Made by a program: the position numbers and the translations under genes. 64,000 nucleotides of DNA, from positions 1-64,000 of the forward strand of contig CAJNYU010000325.1 in NCBI GenBank assembly GCA_905331475.1, read 5' to 3'. Source of the stretch: Rotaria socialis. Taxonomy: Eukaryota > Rotifera > Eurotatoria > Philodinida > Philodinidae. Positions 21,970 to 34,776 of this stretch are shown here, in pieces. Positions within the stretch are counted from its first letter, which is position 1. Each line of letters starts with the position of its first letter. The notes beneath the pieces were generated by a model. It made no database searches and was not told the origin of the DNA. It saw only the letters and a program-made list of their open reading frames with translations.

Positions 21970-24385
21970 CGTTATAGGGTGTTACGAGAACTCTATTTGT
22001 TACTTTTGGTTATATAAACGTTGATAAATGCCTTTTACCCTTTCATAAATGTTGAATAAGTAGACAGTTTTTATGTAACAATAAGACAAGTGAAATGATA
22101 AGAAATGAATAAAAATAGCGTGCCACATGTTTTTGTTATTTTAGTAAAAGTTGATAAATGAAAATAGCTACATTTGTGAACGAAAAAGTCAACCAAAATG
22201 GATTAGAAGAATCTTGAAGCAAATTGCTTTTCATAGCTGAGAATTAGAGTCATGCTTTCAAATAATATTCTATACACGTATTGTATCTAATATGATATTA
22301 TTACTTCCTCCGTCACAATTTTCAATATTAAGTAAGTCTTAATTGTTTTTTTAAATTATTCCATACAAAGATTGTACGGACTGAGCTGGTTCTTATTATT
22401 TTTTTATTAGAATTAACTAGAAATACAACACGAAGTCATCGGATAACTGGAATTATTCACAAAAATATTTTTTTAAAACCACTTATAAATAGCAGGAATA
22501 TAAATTGTTTGTATAAGTTGTCTCTTGTCAATATTCTTACGGATAATATTTATCTGGCTACTAGAATTCGAATTAAAATATTCCGTTATGTTCTTCGAAA
22601 TCAACGAAAATAAAAATTTGATGACTCGTCATAATTTTTCTGAACCAGAATGACATTGTCAACAGTTCAAGTTAGAATCATTATATTAATATATTCCCAG
22701 TCCATGTAAATTGAAAATTCACTGAATTAAGAGAGTTATACTTCAGTTAAAATGTTAGCTACACCACGAAAGTTAAAATCATTCAATATACTTCCATAAG
22801 TGGTTGAAAACTTTTACCGATAGTACCCTAAATATAATTTTCCTCTCAGAAGCCTTGATGCGTACGAATTGAAAAGTCTTGTTCTAGAGTAAGAATTTCA
22901 AATCAATTTTCTGCCATATTGTTTTCAATGATTGAAATTTGTCAAAAAGAATTCCATGGCGTAGTTGGAAAAACGTTTCTTTTCCGAGTACTTTTTAACT
23001 TTATCATCTACGAATTATTTGATTGCTTGTGCTTACTTAACGTACAAGCGTATTTAAGTAGAAGCCTTTAGCTACAATTTTTACAGAATGAACATCTGAA
23101 ACACAATCAAAACGTTTTCTAGATGTCATTAGTTAAGGATCTGCTTTAGATTCAAATAGAATTGCATTATAACTAAACTGAGGATAGACGTTGGACATCA
23201 TTTGTCATGGTCTATGGAAAAGAACAGTGAGGACTGGAGAGGCGAACATCTATATCTCATATGTTTCAAAACCTCGGTTACATGATTTTTCACAAAATTG
23301 ACTGATTTCATCCTTGTGATTATTGTTTAGTATCAGTCATTATTAAACAAATATGGAAAAAAGTTGAACAGTTACCTTTTTTGTTGTGGCAACGATACTA
23401 AACTCACTATTCAATAGTATTTATTTTGAAATATTGTGGACACAATTTAAGGGAGCCCATCAAATAAAGGGAAAATATGGACACCTGTATAGAGGCTCAC
23501 AAAATCATCTGATGAAAACTTCTTATTGGCGAATCTGAATACAGTAAGTTAATTTTGAAAATGGTGCCAAAAGCAATGAAAAATTGAATTAAAAAAACAA
23601 AATTTTCAAATCATTTCATATTATTTATCTCTCGCAGTATTTTCTGCTGTATTTATTTCAGTCCTCACCCATCAAACCTTATATGTAGCACGAACCACTG
23701 GAGCCCAGTAACGCGATTGCGTAATTATACTTAATTTTGATTTATATATATATATATATACTAGTTAGTTCACTGTTTTGACTCGATCTCTTACAGCGAA
23801 TTGCGCAACGTTCCTAATACTGAATGTATCAAACAAACAGAATCAAAATGCATCACCACCCAGTTATTAAGTCCAATATAGATGCTGCGGACGTAACTAG
23901 CGTGCACACAATACATCGTGTTGACAAAATTAACTCTTTGATTTTGATCAATATGTATAATATTTTAATTACCAACTATCATTTTCTGTCATTAGTTGTT
24001 TTTAATGTCTGCTAGAAGTTTTAATTCTTGTAAAAGAGAAATTTCCTGGAATCGAATCAAGTAAAAAGACAATATTCAGTAGATTGATCTTAGAGACAGT
24101 CAAGTGTTTTTGCGATTTACATGATTTCTTTTTGATATCACCGAACAGTTCTGATATCATTTTATCTAAATATAAAGTGAGACATCTATAATATAAGCAT
24201 TATTCTTCATTGCTGCCGATGCTTCATATCAAAGCTCAACAACAGTTATTGCACAACTTGCATGAGTCACAAGAATGAATAACATATGGAATGACATGTA
24301 ATTTTTTATATTGCAACATACCAATCAAGAAAACATTTAAAACGACTCATTGCAACTTGAAAACCGACAGGAAAACATTGCGATA
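21970..24385. other. Intergenic, simple repeats only
   Basis: No gene recognised in 2.4 kb. It contains a (TA)n tract at about 23742-23760. The proximal 100-200 bp should hold the dehydrogenase promoter, but no clear TATA box was picked out. Confidence 0.4.
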
Positions 24386-24925
24386 ATGGCTGCAGCTGCA
24401 ACTAATACTCCTACACGTGGTCATTTACTTCACGTGGGCTTTATGGTACCATTAAATGAATTAATGTTTGAAAATGAAGTATTAGAACGTGAACTTGGCC
24501 GTCTAAATTTACGCTTCAACACTTATTCAGCTGTTCTTTTCTATAAAACTTCGGATCAAGGCAGTCTACATGGCTGGTTTGAACAACGAAAACGTTCAAG
24601 TCGTGCGGGATATTTGCGAGCCTACTATTCGAACAAGAAAAATGAAACTATTATTTAAATGGACGTCGATGGTAAACAATTCTATCTTATTGCTGCATCA
24701 GTTACATCGAAGGCTCCTATTGAATTGAAAAAAGATATTTCCCGAGGATTATTTGGCGAACGCAAACCATTTGTTGAGCGTATTCAAGTACCATGTTTTC
24801 CTTATAAATGTGATGCTAATGCGGGCTTCATTGAATGTGAAGCCTTTGCAACTTTCAAAGAGGAATATAGAAACAAACGAGAAACGTTACAATCACAACA
24901 AGCGGAACAGCCTGGTGTATTATAG
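24386..24925 (+). pseudogene. Unrecognised gene interrupted by one in-frame TAA
   Basis: From ATG 24386 one frame runs 90 codons, hits TAA (24656-24658), and continues at once with ATG for another 88 codons in the same frame. Both halves look protein-like: the first ends RAGYLRAYYSNKKNETII and the second begins MDVDGKQFYLIAASVTSK. Together they would make about 179 residues. No signal peptide, membrane segment or domain is recognisable. The simplest reading is one intact ancestral gene with a recent nonsense mutation. Two separately translated cistrons or stop readthrough are less likely. Confidence 0.5.
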
Positions 24926-26260
24926 TAAATCAATCATGGTTCAAGTGATAAATCTGATAGTTTTTTTTTCTTTGCATGTCTTTTATTGATAGACTTTATT
25001 TTAATACCTAAAATTGATACTTAGAGAATATGTTGCTACCATCAACTAGATGGTAGTGACTTCGATCAATTATGTATCTCAAATTAACTAAAATAATCTG
25101 ATTAGTGAATTCATTAATCTCGGGGAGAAAAATAAAAACGCAAACGCTACTAATTAAATATGTCGTTGTGTCAGCGAATATATCAAATAATGTGATATAT
25201 AGCTGAATATCTTGTCAATATTTTTTCCGTACTAGAGAGACTACTGCAATGAATACTTGCACGATTATTTTATCATTCGAACATATTCAATGTATATAAT
25301 TTAAGAAATCATTGAGGATTGGAACATTTGGTAACTAGAATTTGTGATTAATTTAACAATGTATTTGAATGCTTTCTAGTAAAATTGGTTTAAAAAAAGT
25401 TCTTTTCTTTAACTCAATAGTTCAATATTTCATCAAGTCCACAAAAAATTATTCTACAGTAGCATCTATCGTACTCAGTCGAAAACGATGGATTACCAAG
25501 ATTTTGCTAAAAAATAAGCGAAGTTCACTGATTATATTGTCTTTTTGTTAAATCCATTTTCCTACGAAATTTTCTACGTCACATAGTTAACTCTAAAAGA
25601 TTTCTAATCTGTTTTCCTTCTCTCTATTGATGATTACTCAGCCATTAGCATTTCAATTCAGTATGCCATCGTTTAGCAAGACTTTGAGCGTTTAAAATAA
25701 ATTTAGTTAAAAATAATATACTTTTACTTGTCTTACTCTTACATGTAGAACACTGAGTTACTGATGCAATATTGATAGTTAAAAGAAAACTACGTGTTAT
25801 CTATTCCCGCAGATGTTTATCAGTGACAAAAAGAAAAAAGTGATGTGCGCATTTTATTCTCAAGCAACATGAATAATAGAACAAGAAAATTGTTGAAATG
25901 AGGTAACATGTACTATCTGTTTTAATATTATTCTTTGAAACAGCCGAGTAAGTGAATAGCAGGCTCTTCGCTAAGAGCAAACTATTTACAAAAAATAACT
26001 CAAAACAAAATAGTAATTAGATAGGCAAACAAGTTTGAATGATAAGAAATATGCCATTTACGAGACAGCAATTTGTGTCAACTAGGCTCATTATCAATAA
26101 TTAATTCTCCGATAAAAGATCGTTGGTTGTTTTGAGAATACCGTAGTTGCTATTTTTTAATTCTGAAGTCTATCTGATTAATATTAAATCGATGTGTTAC
26201 ATAAATTGTTCCGTTTGCACTGTTCGCTTTACAATTTTTGGAAAATATTTTTCAGATTAA
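24926..26260. other. Intergenic, no gene seen
   Basis: AT-rich. The 60-codon ORF at 25369-25551 has no recognisable features. Confidence 0.4.
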
Positions 26261-27343
26261 ATGTTATTAGCAATTCTATTGGTTCTATTTGTTCAAACTA
26301 AACATTCATATGAATACGATACTGTTGTATTTACACGCGGTGAAAATGGTTATTTTTGTATAAAAATTCCTTCTATCTTAACAACAGCTCGAGGAACTCT
26401 ATTGGCTTTTGGTGAAGCACGAATGTATAGTTGTAGTGATTACACACAAACAGATATTGTCTATAAACGAAGTTTCGATAACGGGAAAACTTGGTCAAAT
26501 TTAGAAATATTGTATCGTGGAAATGCTTCAAATGATAATTATAATCGCGTAGGAAACATTGCACCAGTACAGTTAAGATACAATCAACGAATATTAATTC
26601 CATTTTGTAGAAATAATCTTATTGTAATGCAAACCTATTCGGACGATGATGGCTTAACATTTTCTTCACCACAAATTATTCGCAATGTTACACGTTCGAA
26701 CTGGAAATGGGTTGGTTTAGGTCCACCTGCTGGTCTTCTATTACAATCCAATCGCATATTAATTCCTTCGTATTATTCAATACATTCGAATGATAATGGT
26801 TTACTTTCAACTGGTTATGTTATGTTGAATGATTTTAACGGTCAAGTAGACAAATGGTATTTAGGTGGTGAATTTCATTTTGAAACCTATTTTCCTAATG
26901 AATGCCAAGCTGTTGAATTATTACCAAATGTAGATTCAATATTTATAAATTCGCGCTCATTAGGTACAAAACGAATTGGTTCATACAGTGACAATGGTGG
27001 AATAACGTTTAAGACGCCTAAATTGCTACACACACTTGTACAACCAATAACTGGATGTCAAGGTTCAACAATCTACAATAAAAATACTCAGCAAGTGTTC
27101 TACGCAGGTCTAGCTGAAACATCATTAATTCGAAGTAATCTTTCATTCTATATAAGTGATGATCATGGTGAAAATTGGGCATTTGTAAAAACGATCCATC
27201 AAGGCTCATCATCATATTCATCATTGACAATCATGAATGACGGGTCGGTTGGTTTATTATATGAATGGGCAAATAAAACTGATATAGAATTTCAACCTGA
27301 TTACATAACATTTACTATAGTACAAAATCAAACAAAAACGTAA
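26261..27343 (+). CDS. Secreted sialidase-like protein (GH33, Asp-box propeller) with altered FRIP motif
   Basis: An intronless 360-residue ORF with a signal peptide (MLLAILLVLFVQTKHS). Four Asp-box repeats mark a six-bladed propeller: SFDNGKTW (71-78), a variant at 127-134, SDNGGITF (243-250) and SDDHGENW (299-306). The region GTLLAFGEAR followed by SCSDYTQTD supplies the general-acid Asp (about residue 60). NECQAVE offers the catalytic Glu (about 214-219), and Arg232 and Arg291 fit the second and third members of the Arg triad. The first Arg, normally in FRIP/YRIP, is Lys here (CIKIP, Lys35), an unusual change because that residue grips the sialic-acid carboxylate. Activity may be reduced, or specificity may have shifted. 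Family: exo-alpha-sialidase; a horizontal origin is possible. Confidence 0.85.
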   Translation: MLLAILLVLFVQTKHSYEYDTVVFTRGENGYFCIKIPSILTTARGTLLAFGEARMYSCSDYTQTDIVYKRSFDNGKTWSNLEILYRGNASNDNYNRVGNIAPVQLRYNQRILIPFCRNNLIVMQTYSDDDGLTFSSPQIIRNVTRSNWKWVGLGPPAGLLLQSNRILIPSYYSIHSNDNGLLSTGYVMLNDFNGQVDKWYLGGEFHFETYFPNECQAVELLPNVDSIFINSRSLGTKRIGSYSDNGGITFKTPKLLHTLVQPITGCQGSTIYNKNTQQVFYAGLAETSLIRSNLSFYISDDHGENWAFVKTIHQGSSSYSSLTIMNDGSVGLLYEWANKTDIEFQPDYITFTIVQNQTKT

Positions 27344-27406
27344 ATTTTCTTTTTACACGAAAATATATATATTAGTTGAAATATACAGAAAGAGAGCATT
27401 CGTTCT

Positions 27407-29989
27407 TTAAACTTCTAAATCAAAATCCACTTTTGTTTTGATCATTTTAAGAAGTTTCAGTTTCGATTCGTGCGATAGATTACAATTATTGATATAAAGT
27501 GTTTTCAATGTATGATTTTGTTTAAGCATATACATGACATCATCAAGGCTGGAATCCGTTATTAATTTGTTTGAATCAAGAAATAGCCATTCAAGAGTTA
27601 TATCATAATCTGCGAGTACATGCCATAATGATTTCACTCCTTGATCACTGAATTCATTGCCAGATAACCATAACCACGTTAATTTCCGATTAGTCATGAG
27701 CATATCACAAAGATATTTTAATCCTTCATCTCCTACACCATTTTGACCGAGATAAAGATGTTGAAGAGTTGTTTGATTAGTAATGGATATCTATAATAAT
27801 TAAATGTTTGTTATACGGATAGTACTATTACGAGAGAATGTGATCAAATATGTCAATAGGGGAAAATTCTTAAAGGATTTTCAATATGTATAAGAGATTT
27901 CTAAGTTTCGACGCGAAAAAGAAATAAACAGCAGAAGCTTTTTATTCTAGACTGATAGACTGGTACTGGAATCATGTAGTGATTCTTTATTATTGATTTA
28001 TAATTGTGTAAATCGTACGGTTAGGATTACTGAATGGTCCGTAGTATAAAACGCCATAGAGCATCTCCGTTTAGATATTGTCTTGTTTTACGCTAAACAT
28101 ATATTAGGCTAATATCCATCGAAAAATATTAAAATGCAAAATGTGCTTGAATGTAGAAGGAATTTAGCACGATGAATGGTAAAGAAAACACTGAAATGCC
28201 GAGTGCTCTACTTTTCTGTCGCTAATTGATAATCGACTAGTTTTAAAAAATTATTTCCAAGATTTTTTCATGTCCGGTACTCATCAATAATCTTATATAC
28301 ATTTCTGAATATCAGAATAGATGAATATATTTTACTTTGGCCAGCACCATTTTATACATTACTATTTTCTCCAACGTAATAACGGATCATATTTTACGTC
28401 GAATACTAATCTTCTTCAATCACAGGAGATTATGTCAAAACTAAGACGTTTGCTTACATCTGTGAAAGATAGAAAGGAATGTATTTCTTCCCTTTTTTTT
28501 AAAGAACAATCTTGTTTCTGGATCATATTACATAAAGCAAACATGATATGCACGTAAGCTAAGCTAATGGTTAACTTAACATCTTGTCATATGGGAAAAA
28601 ATTCTATTTGAGATTACTTACATTATTATTCGATTGTTCCTGAGTATTTCTTTTATCTCCACCTAATGCATTTGCTAAATATTGAACTCCTCGATCACCT
28701 AAATTATTATTCGATAAATATAATTCTGTTAAAGTTCGACTATCTTGAATTATTTGTGCTAAATAAACTGCACCATCAGCTGTAATGCAATTTGATTCTA
28801 AATTAAGAACTTCAATAGTTGAGTGTATAATTGATACAGCTAAAAATTGTACACCCAAATCTGATATTTGATTATTACGAAGATCTAACGATGTTAATGT
28901 CGTATTATTGTATAAACTATCGGACAGAATTGAAATACCATGTGATGTAAAATGATTATCTCGTAAACGTATACGTTTACAACGATTTCTCACGATTGCA
29001 TATTTAACAATAACTTTCATATCTCGATCTGTTAAATTTTGTCTATCTAAATCTATTGTCCAAGAATTTTCATTTTTGATAATTCGATGTTCAAGTGCTG
29101 AATTTTGATAATGATTATTTGCAGTCGATGATTGAATTCCGAAATTTTTAAATCTCAACCAACATCTTCAAAAACAATTTTATTCAAAAATATAATAATA
29201 GAATAGAAAATAATTTGGTCGTTTTTATTACCTTTGAAAAACGTTCAATGCTGTTTGCTCGTGTAAATTTAATTGAGCTTCATCCAAGGAGTGTAAAAGA
29301 AATGATGATTCGACTTCTCGAAGGCTTATAAAACATAAATGATCATCATATTGATTCGAACATTTAACTACTTGAAATTTTGTAGCTGGTAAAAATAATA
29401 GAAAATTATCTGATTGAAAATAACAATGTTTTTGAATGTTTTTCACTGTATTACAATGAATAGTAAATGTTGTTCGAACTTCTTTTTTCTCGAAAGATTC
29501 TTCTGATTGTAGATATTTAATTGAAATTGTACATAGTGGTAAATCCCACCAAAAAATGATATCATCCATTTCATAATATTTACTTAAATTTAATTTGCTG
29601 CCTCGATAAACAGTTGCATGATTTGATGGTAGATGTATGAGAGCAGAGAATAGAAGTTTTAAATAAAGCATCCATGATTGAAGTTTGTTTTCATTCAATG
29701 ATAGTAAAATTGAATTTAAAACTGTATAAAGACATTGATCAACGGGCTGCCATATGATTGAATAGAGCATTATGGAACCCGATTCATCCGATGTTAATCC
29801 ATCCGCAGGATTACGACATTTCCGTTTGACTAGTTGTACGTAAGTTTGAATTATTGGCATTAAACTAACTAATGGCTCAACAGCTTGTTCGAGCGAAACT
29901 ATTGGAATATTTTTATATTCTTCCATTGATAGCAGAGATTTATACTGGTCAACAATTGGATTAGTTAGTTTTTCGTTACGCGTACTCAT
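27407..29989 (-). CDS. ADP-ribosyltransferase-like + leucine-rich-repeat protein
   Basis: Three exons (29989-29232, 29165-28622, 27790-27407) join in frame through introns of 66 and 831 nt to give 561 residues. Residues 1-210 resemble the arginine-specific mono-ADP-ribosyltransferase fold common in bdelloids: LTSDESGSIMLYSIIW, then VYRGSKLNLSKYY (Arg129), a WW pair, and FLLFLPATKFQVVKCS. The other active-site elements look degraded. The S-T-S site reads LCTIS and the expected E-x-E region reads SDNFLLF with no Glu. Residues about 300-555 form ribonuclease-inhibitor-type LRRs (for example LTSLDLRNNQISDLGVQFLA, LTELYLSNNNLGDRGVQYLA). The protein may have lost transferase activity and kept a binding role. 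It is convergent with the sialidase gene; the stops are only 63 bp apart. Confidence 0.82.
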
Positions 29990-32900
29990 CGTTCAATTTA
30001 AATTTTATACAATTTAGTAATTAGTTAAATATCTAAAAAGAAAATATTTCGTAGACCATAAGTACAATGGTTCTATTCATTTTCAGTAATGTAATAAATC
30101 TAAGAAATTTGCAAAATATTTAAGTTAGAACTAAGATAGATTTTTCCTGTATTCTTGTATTACACATCAGATAGATGATAAGGGAGATTTTGTGTTTCTC
30201 TCACAGATCTAATATAATAAAAGCAAGCGTTTCAACAGGTTTTTTAACGTTGAAATAGGTTAACCTATACATATTTTGTTATAGAAAATAAAATACAAAT
30301 GTTTATTCGAAATTATAGATGAGTACGAGTTTCCGAAAGTGCACGGTCGCTGTTTAGTAGAACTTATGTGATGAAGTATTCTATTTCTTACTTGATTGCA
30401 ATCAACATCTTGCATTTCTACAAAAAAAAAAACGGTAAATATCCTCTTCGCCGAAAATCACATTGTCGAAATGAGGATCGCCGAATCAAAGATTATCGAA
30501 ACGCTTATTGATAAGAAATTATGATGTTAATATTGACGATCTCTATTTCGATAATATTCATTTCAGCGATCTTGTTTTTCGATAATGTTTGTTTCGGCGA
30601 TGAGGTATACAACCACCTTACACTGAAATATACTGTTGTAGATGTTATAGATTTAAAATTTGTTTTTATTATAAGATTCTCCTATAGAAAAGCTTTTTAT
30701 TGCTCTCTTCCATAATGGGACCAATAAATCGCTCTAGTAAATTGAACAGCTAATTATTCTATGCTAATTTATAAATCGGCAATAAAAACTTACAATTTTT
30801 GTTGTCATGTTCACAACATTTTACTACCATAACGCAGTCCGTAATAAATGCAACATGTTGTCATGACTAAGTCAGCCCTAGACCTCTTGATATTTTTTTT
30901 TATTGCGCTTTTTATTTCATATGAAACGCATCATCTCGACTCAAAAGCGATCGGAAACTCCAAGAACTTACCGTATTTTATGAATAACATTAAATATAAA
31001 ATATTTCTATAAATTGGCCTAATATCATAATATTACTTTTTTCTTACTTTAGGCTAAAATAAAAAAAATCGAGTATACTAAAAGCAACGATTGTCGAGTA
31101 TTTTCTAATCGATTTCAGAAACATTATCTCAATATTATTCTTTATATGTCTTATGAAAATAGTAGAAACGTCAATAAGCTCAGCAGCAACTATCTCCTAA
31201 TCTGTATGTTACCATCTATTGCTGCTTAATTTCTTTCTGGATCTCATTGGCTTCTTACGGTTTACTTTCTTGTCTTTTGGATTGCGATAGACAGTATACA
31301 TTTGATGCTTTCTAGACTTTCCTTCGCTATTTCTTTACTTTTGTATTTGTCTGTCTGTCTGGTAAAAATACATTGAAGACGCCGCTATAGAGTAATTATC
31401 GATAATATGACTTGTCATGCGCCAACATAAGTGAAAATCAATTATGCATTGACAATGTATTTGTTGGTCCATATTTTGATTACACAAAGAAGTTTTTATT
31501 ATTCTAAACGATTGAAAATTATTTTGTTTTATTCAATCATAATTTGAGATGTGGATTAATTTTCATGAAAGATATTTAAACTTAATTTTTTCTATATTTT
31601 TATTGCTGTGTCTTTCAACATCTATTTATTGTCATTAAATTGTCGCTAATATTCATTCGAGTTGTCATACTAAGAAATTTGTCAGAATATATCCAATAGC
31701 CTAAACATAGTTAAACGATCTGAATTATGTTTCTGTGGAGTTTACATATAGTGTCGAAGAAAATGATGATTGCAGGATTAAAAGCAAGATGTTGAGACTT
31801 TCTAACTGTCTCTTGCTGCTAATCAGAGTTTGCAACAATTGGACTGTCGTGGCTTCCATGTTTCCATCCACACGTGATCATACTATTTGTATAGACGATG
31901 ATTGAAGTATAATGTTATATGTTGAAATGCTTCGGATAGTACAGCTGTAAAACATATAAAAACAATCTTGACATGCAAAATACATGTCACAAATAAAATG
32001 TCGAGGATATTAAATATTTAATAACACTCTCGAAAGTTTTCATCTGTTTTCACTTTTAGAAGAGAGAAGACTCAAGATGAAATAGGCTCTAGATTATTGA
32101 TTTTACCGAAAGAATATTTGTTGACATTAGGAAACCAATAAAGTAAATAGTGCCTTGATATACAGCTATCAAGAAATACAGGAGATCGGTAGTGATCCAC
32201 AATCTTGAGGGATTCTGATTTTTTCGACTTGATAAGCTTGACATCCTCCGGAAGGCATCTGTGCAAGCAGATAATATGATGAATAACTCGACGAGCGACA
32301 ATACAGAAAGAGATGGATCGTATCGTGAACGAGGAAAAAATAACAGTATACAATATAGACATGATAAAGATTCTTGCAGCCAAAATACAAGATAATTAAT
32401 ACAGTATGTGAATGAATGTTGCGACTGTTTTTTTATTTTCAATAAAAATAATGACAAAGTTATTTACTTTTGAAATTATCGTATTCGAAATTGTTTTCTT
32501 TTCGATTTTTTCTAGACATATAATTATTTCCATCAATAGTATATTTTGATTGAAAATGCTTTTTGATTAGAAAAAAAGGTTGCTCGTAAGCGTTTATGAC
32601 TGCGTATCAGGTCAAGCATAAATAAGGAGCTAGCCGACGACTAAACAAATCAGCGTGTAGATAAGCACCGTACTCATGATATTCATAGAAGCCAGGCAGA
32701 TTCACTTTTTCAAATCTCTAGAAAGATCGGAACAAAAATAAAGTTTTTATGTCCGATAGATGTGTTGAGTTTAGCTTACATCATACTCCAATATATAACT
32801 ATCGTCATTTAGATTGTAACCCGAAAGCATTCGAGAACATTAACTAAAAATGCATAGACAAACTCATACCTCAAATATTGTTGCTTCCTAACGTTTATCT

Positions 32901-33296
32901 ACAAAGAAAATAGTAATTTGAGCGCAAGCCGTCCCAGGACATCGATGGTTGACGACTTCTTATGTTTCCAGTAATCAATTCTGCTTTATCGCATAGGATA
33001 TTGCGGACTGAGCAGTGGACATGATTAAATGTCGAAGTTGGCATAAACAATTTCATTGTGAATTTTATCTTGACTTTGTCAAACCAGTTAATATTTCTAT
33101 GCTGGATTATTTTGAAGGTCATATAGTCGAGTCAATTATCTGAACAATAAATGATAACTACGTCGATCAGAGATTTATTTTTCTAAACGTTCAATTGCGA
33201 TATTAAATATTATATTTAAAAAATCAATTTTTTCAATCATAAAATAGTTTACAACAAAACATATACCATCCAAAACTATGTCAGATATGTGTATTT
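29990..33296. other. Intergenic apart from the foldback element
   Basis: No gene recognised. The three overlapping minus-strand ORFs at 32072-32457 are open in several frames at once, show no domain and are probably spurious. Confidence 0.4.
30443..30605. mobile_element. Small foldback element (163 bp) with TTCGCCGAA inverted repeats
   Basis: The left arm (30443-30502, starting CCTCTTCGCCGAAAATCA) and right arm (30542-30605, ending GTTTCGGCGATGAGG) are imperfect inverted repeats of about 60 bp around a 40-bp loop. The repeated TCGATAAT/ATTATCGA blocks match in order. There is no coding capacity. It shares TTCGGCGA-type motifs with the larger element at 17644, so both may belong to one family. 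Confidence 0.7.
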
Positions 33297-34776
33297 CTAG
33301 GTCGAATCTGGACAAGAAAAAACAATATTTTGAATTGTTGATACAGTGGTCTTATTATTTTCTACTGCTTCTTTTAATGCTGCCAAACTTTTTTTCAACT
33401 CCGGATCTTGATAATCATACGTAACAATATTTAATCCAGGAAAATTGAATAGCAATAAATCTTTCAAATTAATCAATAGTTCAGGACTTGGCGCATAAGT
33501 ACCAGATCCATTGTCGAATACTATTTCCCATTGGTTATCACATTTAGCCCATCCATGTTTTGGACGTGGATGAAATTCGCCAGCATAACGAACATATTCC
33601 GATCCATTAGCTAATAGCGCGTGTTTACTAGCAAAATCAGCAAAAAATTGAATGTCAGTTTCACTGAAACGCCATGTATTATCATCAATAACATACGTAT
33701 ATCGACATGGTTTAATAGATTTTGTTGTTCGATCTGCGAAAACTAATTTCCAAAGATCATCAGCATTCGTTAAAGTTCCATTTTCATTATGTTTCAATGT
33801 ACGACCATAAAGTGTTTTATGTGCTAATTTAATAGTAGCTTTTGTGGCCACTGCTAGTGGACCGTCACTAAATATCGCCTGTGCTGCTTTATATTTTTTA
33901 TTCCAATGTTGTCGTTCTTGAGGTTTGAAAAACATTGAGATTCTTTTCATTTGTATTTTCCATGTTGAATAAATACAATCAGCATTGAGCATAGTTAAAC
34001 GACCAACAGCAAGTGAATCATGGCGAGAATACCGGCAAGGACCATCGAATGTATAACGCGGAAGGTGTTTCGTTCCTTCTGCTGATAGCATTGAAGAAAC
34101 CGATAAATGAAAATAGCCATTATGACGAGCAAATAATGGAGAAATTATTTCATGACCTATTGACGGTGCACGATAATTGATTAAATTAACAATGCTAAAT
34201 TCACCAATGTAGTCATCAATAATTTTCTCATCATCTTTATCAAAGATTTTAACTGTAAGTTTGGCATCAAAAGGAATATTTCGCACAATCCATTTTTCAT
34301 CGTCCCATACAGGTGTTCCTGTATTAGATTGAATTGATGATCTAAAAATTAAAGAATAGAATAAATACGTATAACAACACAAGCATTTCTCGAAAATATC
34401 TCATTTTCTTAATAGGACATTAACAGTTTGAAATCTGTAACAATGAAATAGCTCTAAGGAATTTGTTTTCGTTCTATTATTTTTAGTGGAACTTGATAAT
34501 TTGATGTTTCTGACATAAATTAAAAATTATACTCACGTATATGATATTCGATCATCAATATTTGCAATAAAATATGGGTCAGCATGTCCCATCAGATCCA
34601 TCTTTGGTAAGCCCTGAAAGAAGAAATGTGTTGACAGATTAAATGAGTAATAAATTTACCTCGGCGGAATAAAATTGAATAACAGCATCATAGCTAGCCT
34701 CAGAATTATCTAAAGTCAAAAATGTTGGTTGGACCAGTGCAGTTTTAATACCATCAAACACTGAGTGAGCAGACAT
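33297..34776 (-). CDS. C2-domain protein with a conserved C-terminal region of unknown function
   Basis: Three exons (34776-34660, 34613-34537, 34341-33297) join in frame through introns of 46 and 195 nt to give 412 residues. Residues about 30-130 form a C2 domain: VIQFYSAEGLPKMDLMGHAD, then GTPVWDDEKW, then KIFDKDDEKIIDDYIGEF. The Asp residues that bind calcium are kept in both loops, so calcium-dependent membrane binding is likely. The rest is soluble, with conserved-looking blocks such as PRYTFDGPCRYSRHDSLAVG and RYAGEFHPRPKHGWAKCDNQ. I associate this architecture with fungal C2 proteins, so horizontal origin is possible, but that is recollection, not a search result. Confidence 0.75.

Noticed and set aside
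32072..32457. Three minus-strand ORFs of 73-122 codons
   Set aside because: Overlapping frames, no domain, no initiator or splice context, and sequence typical of chance openings in AT-rich DNA.
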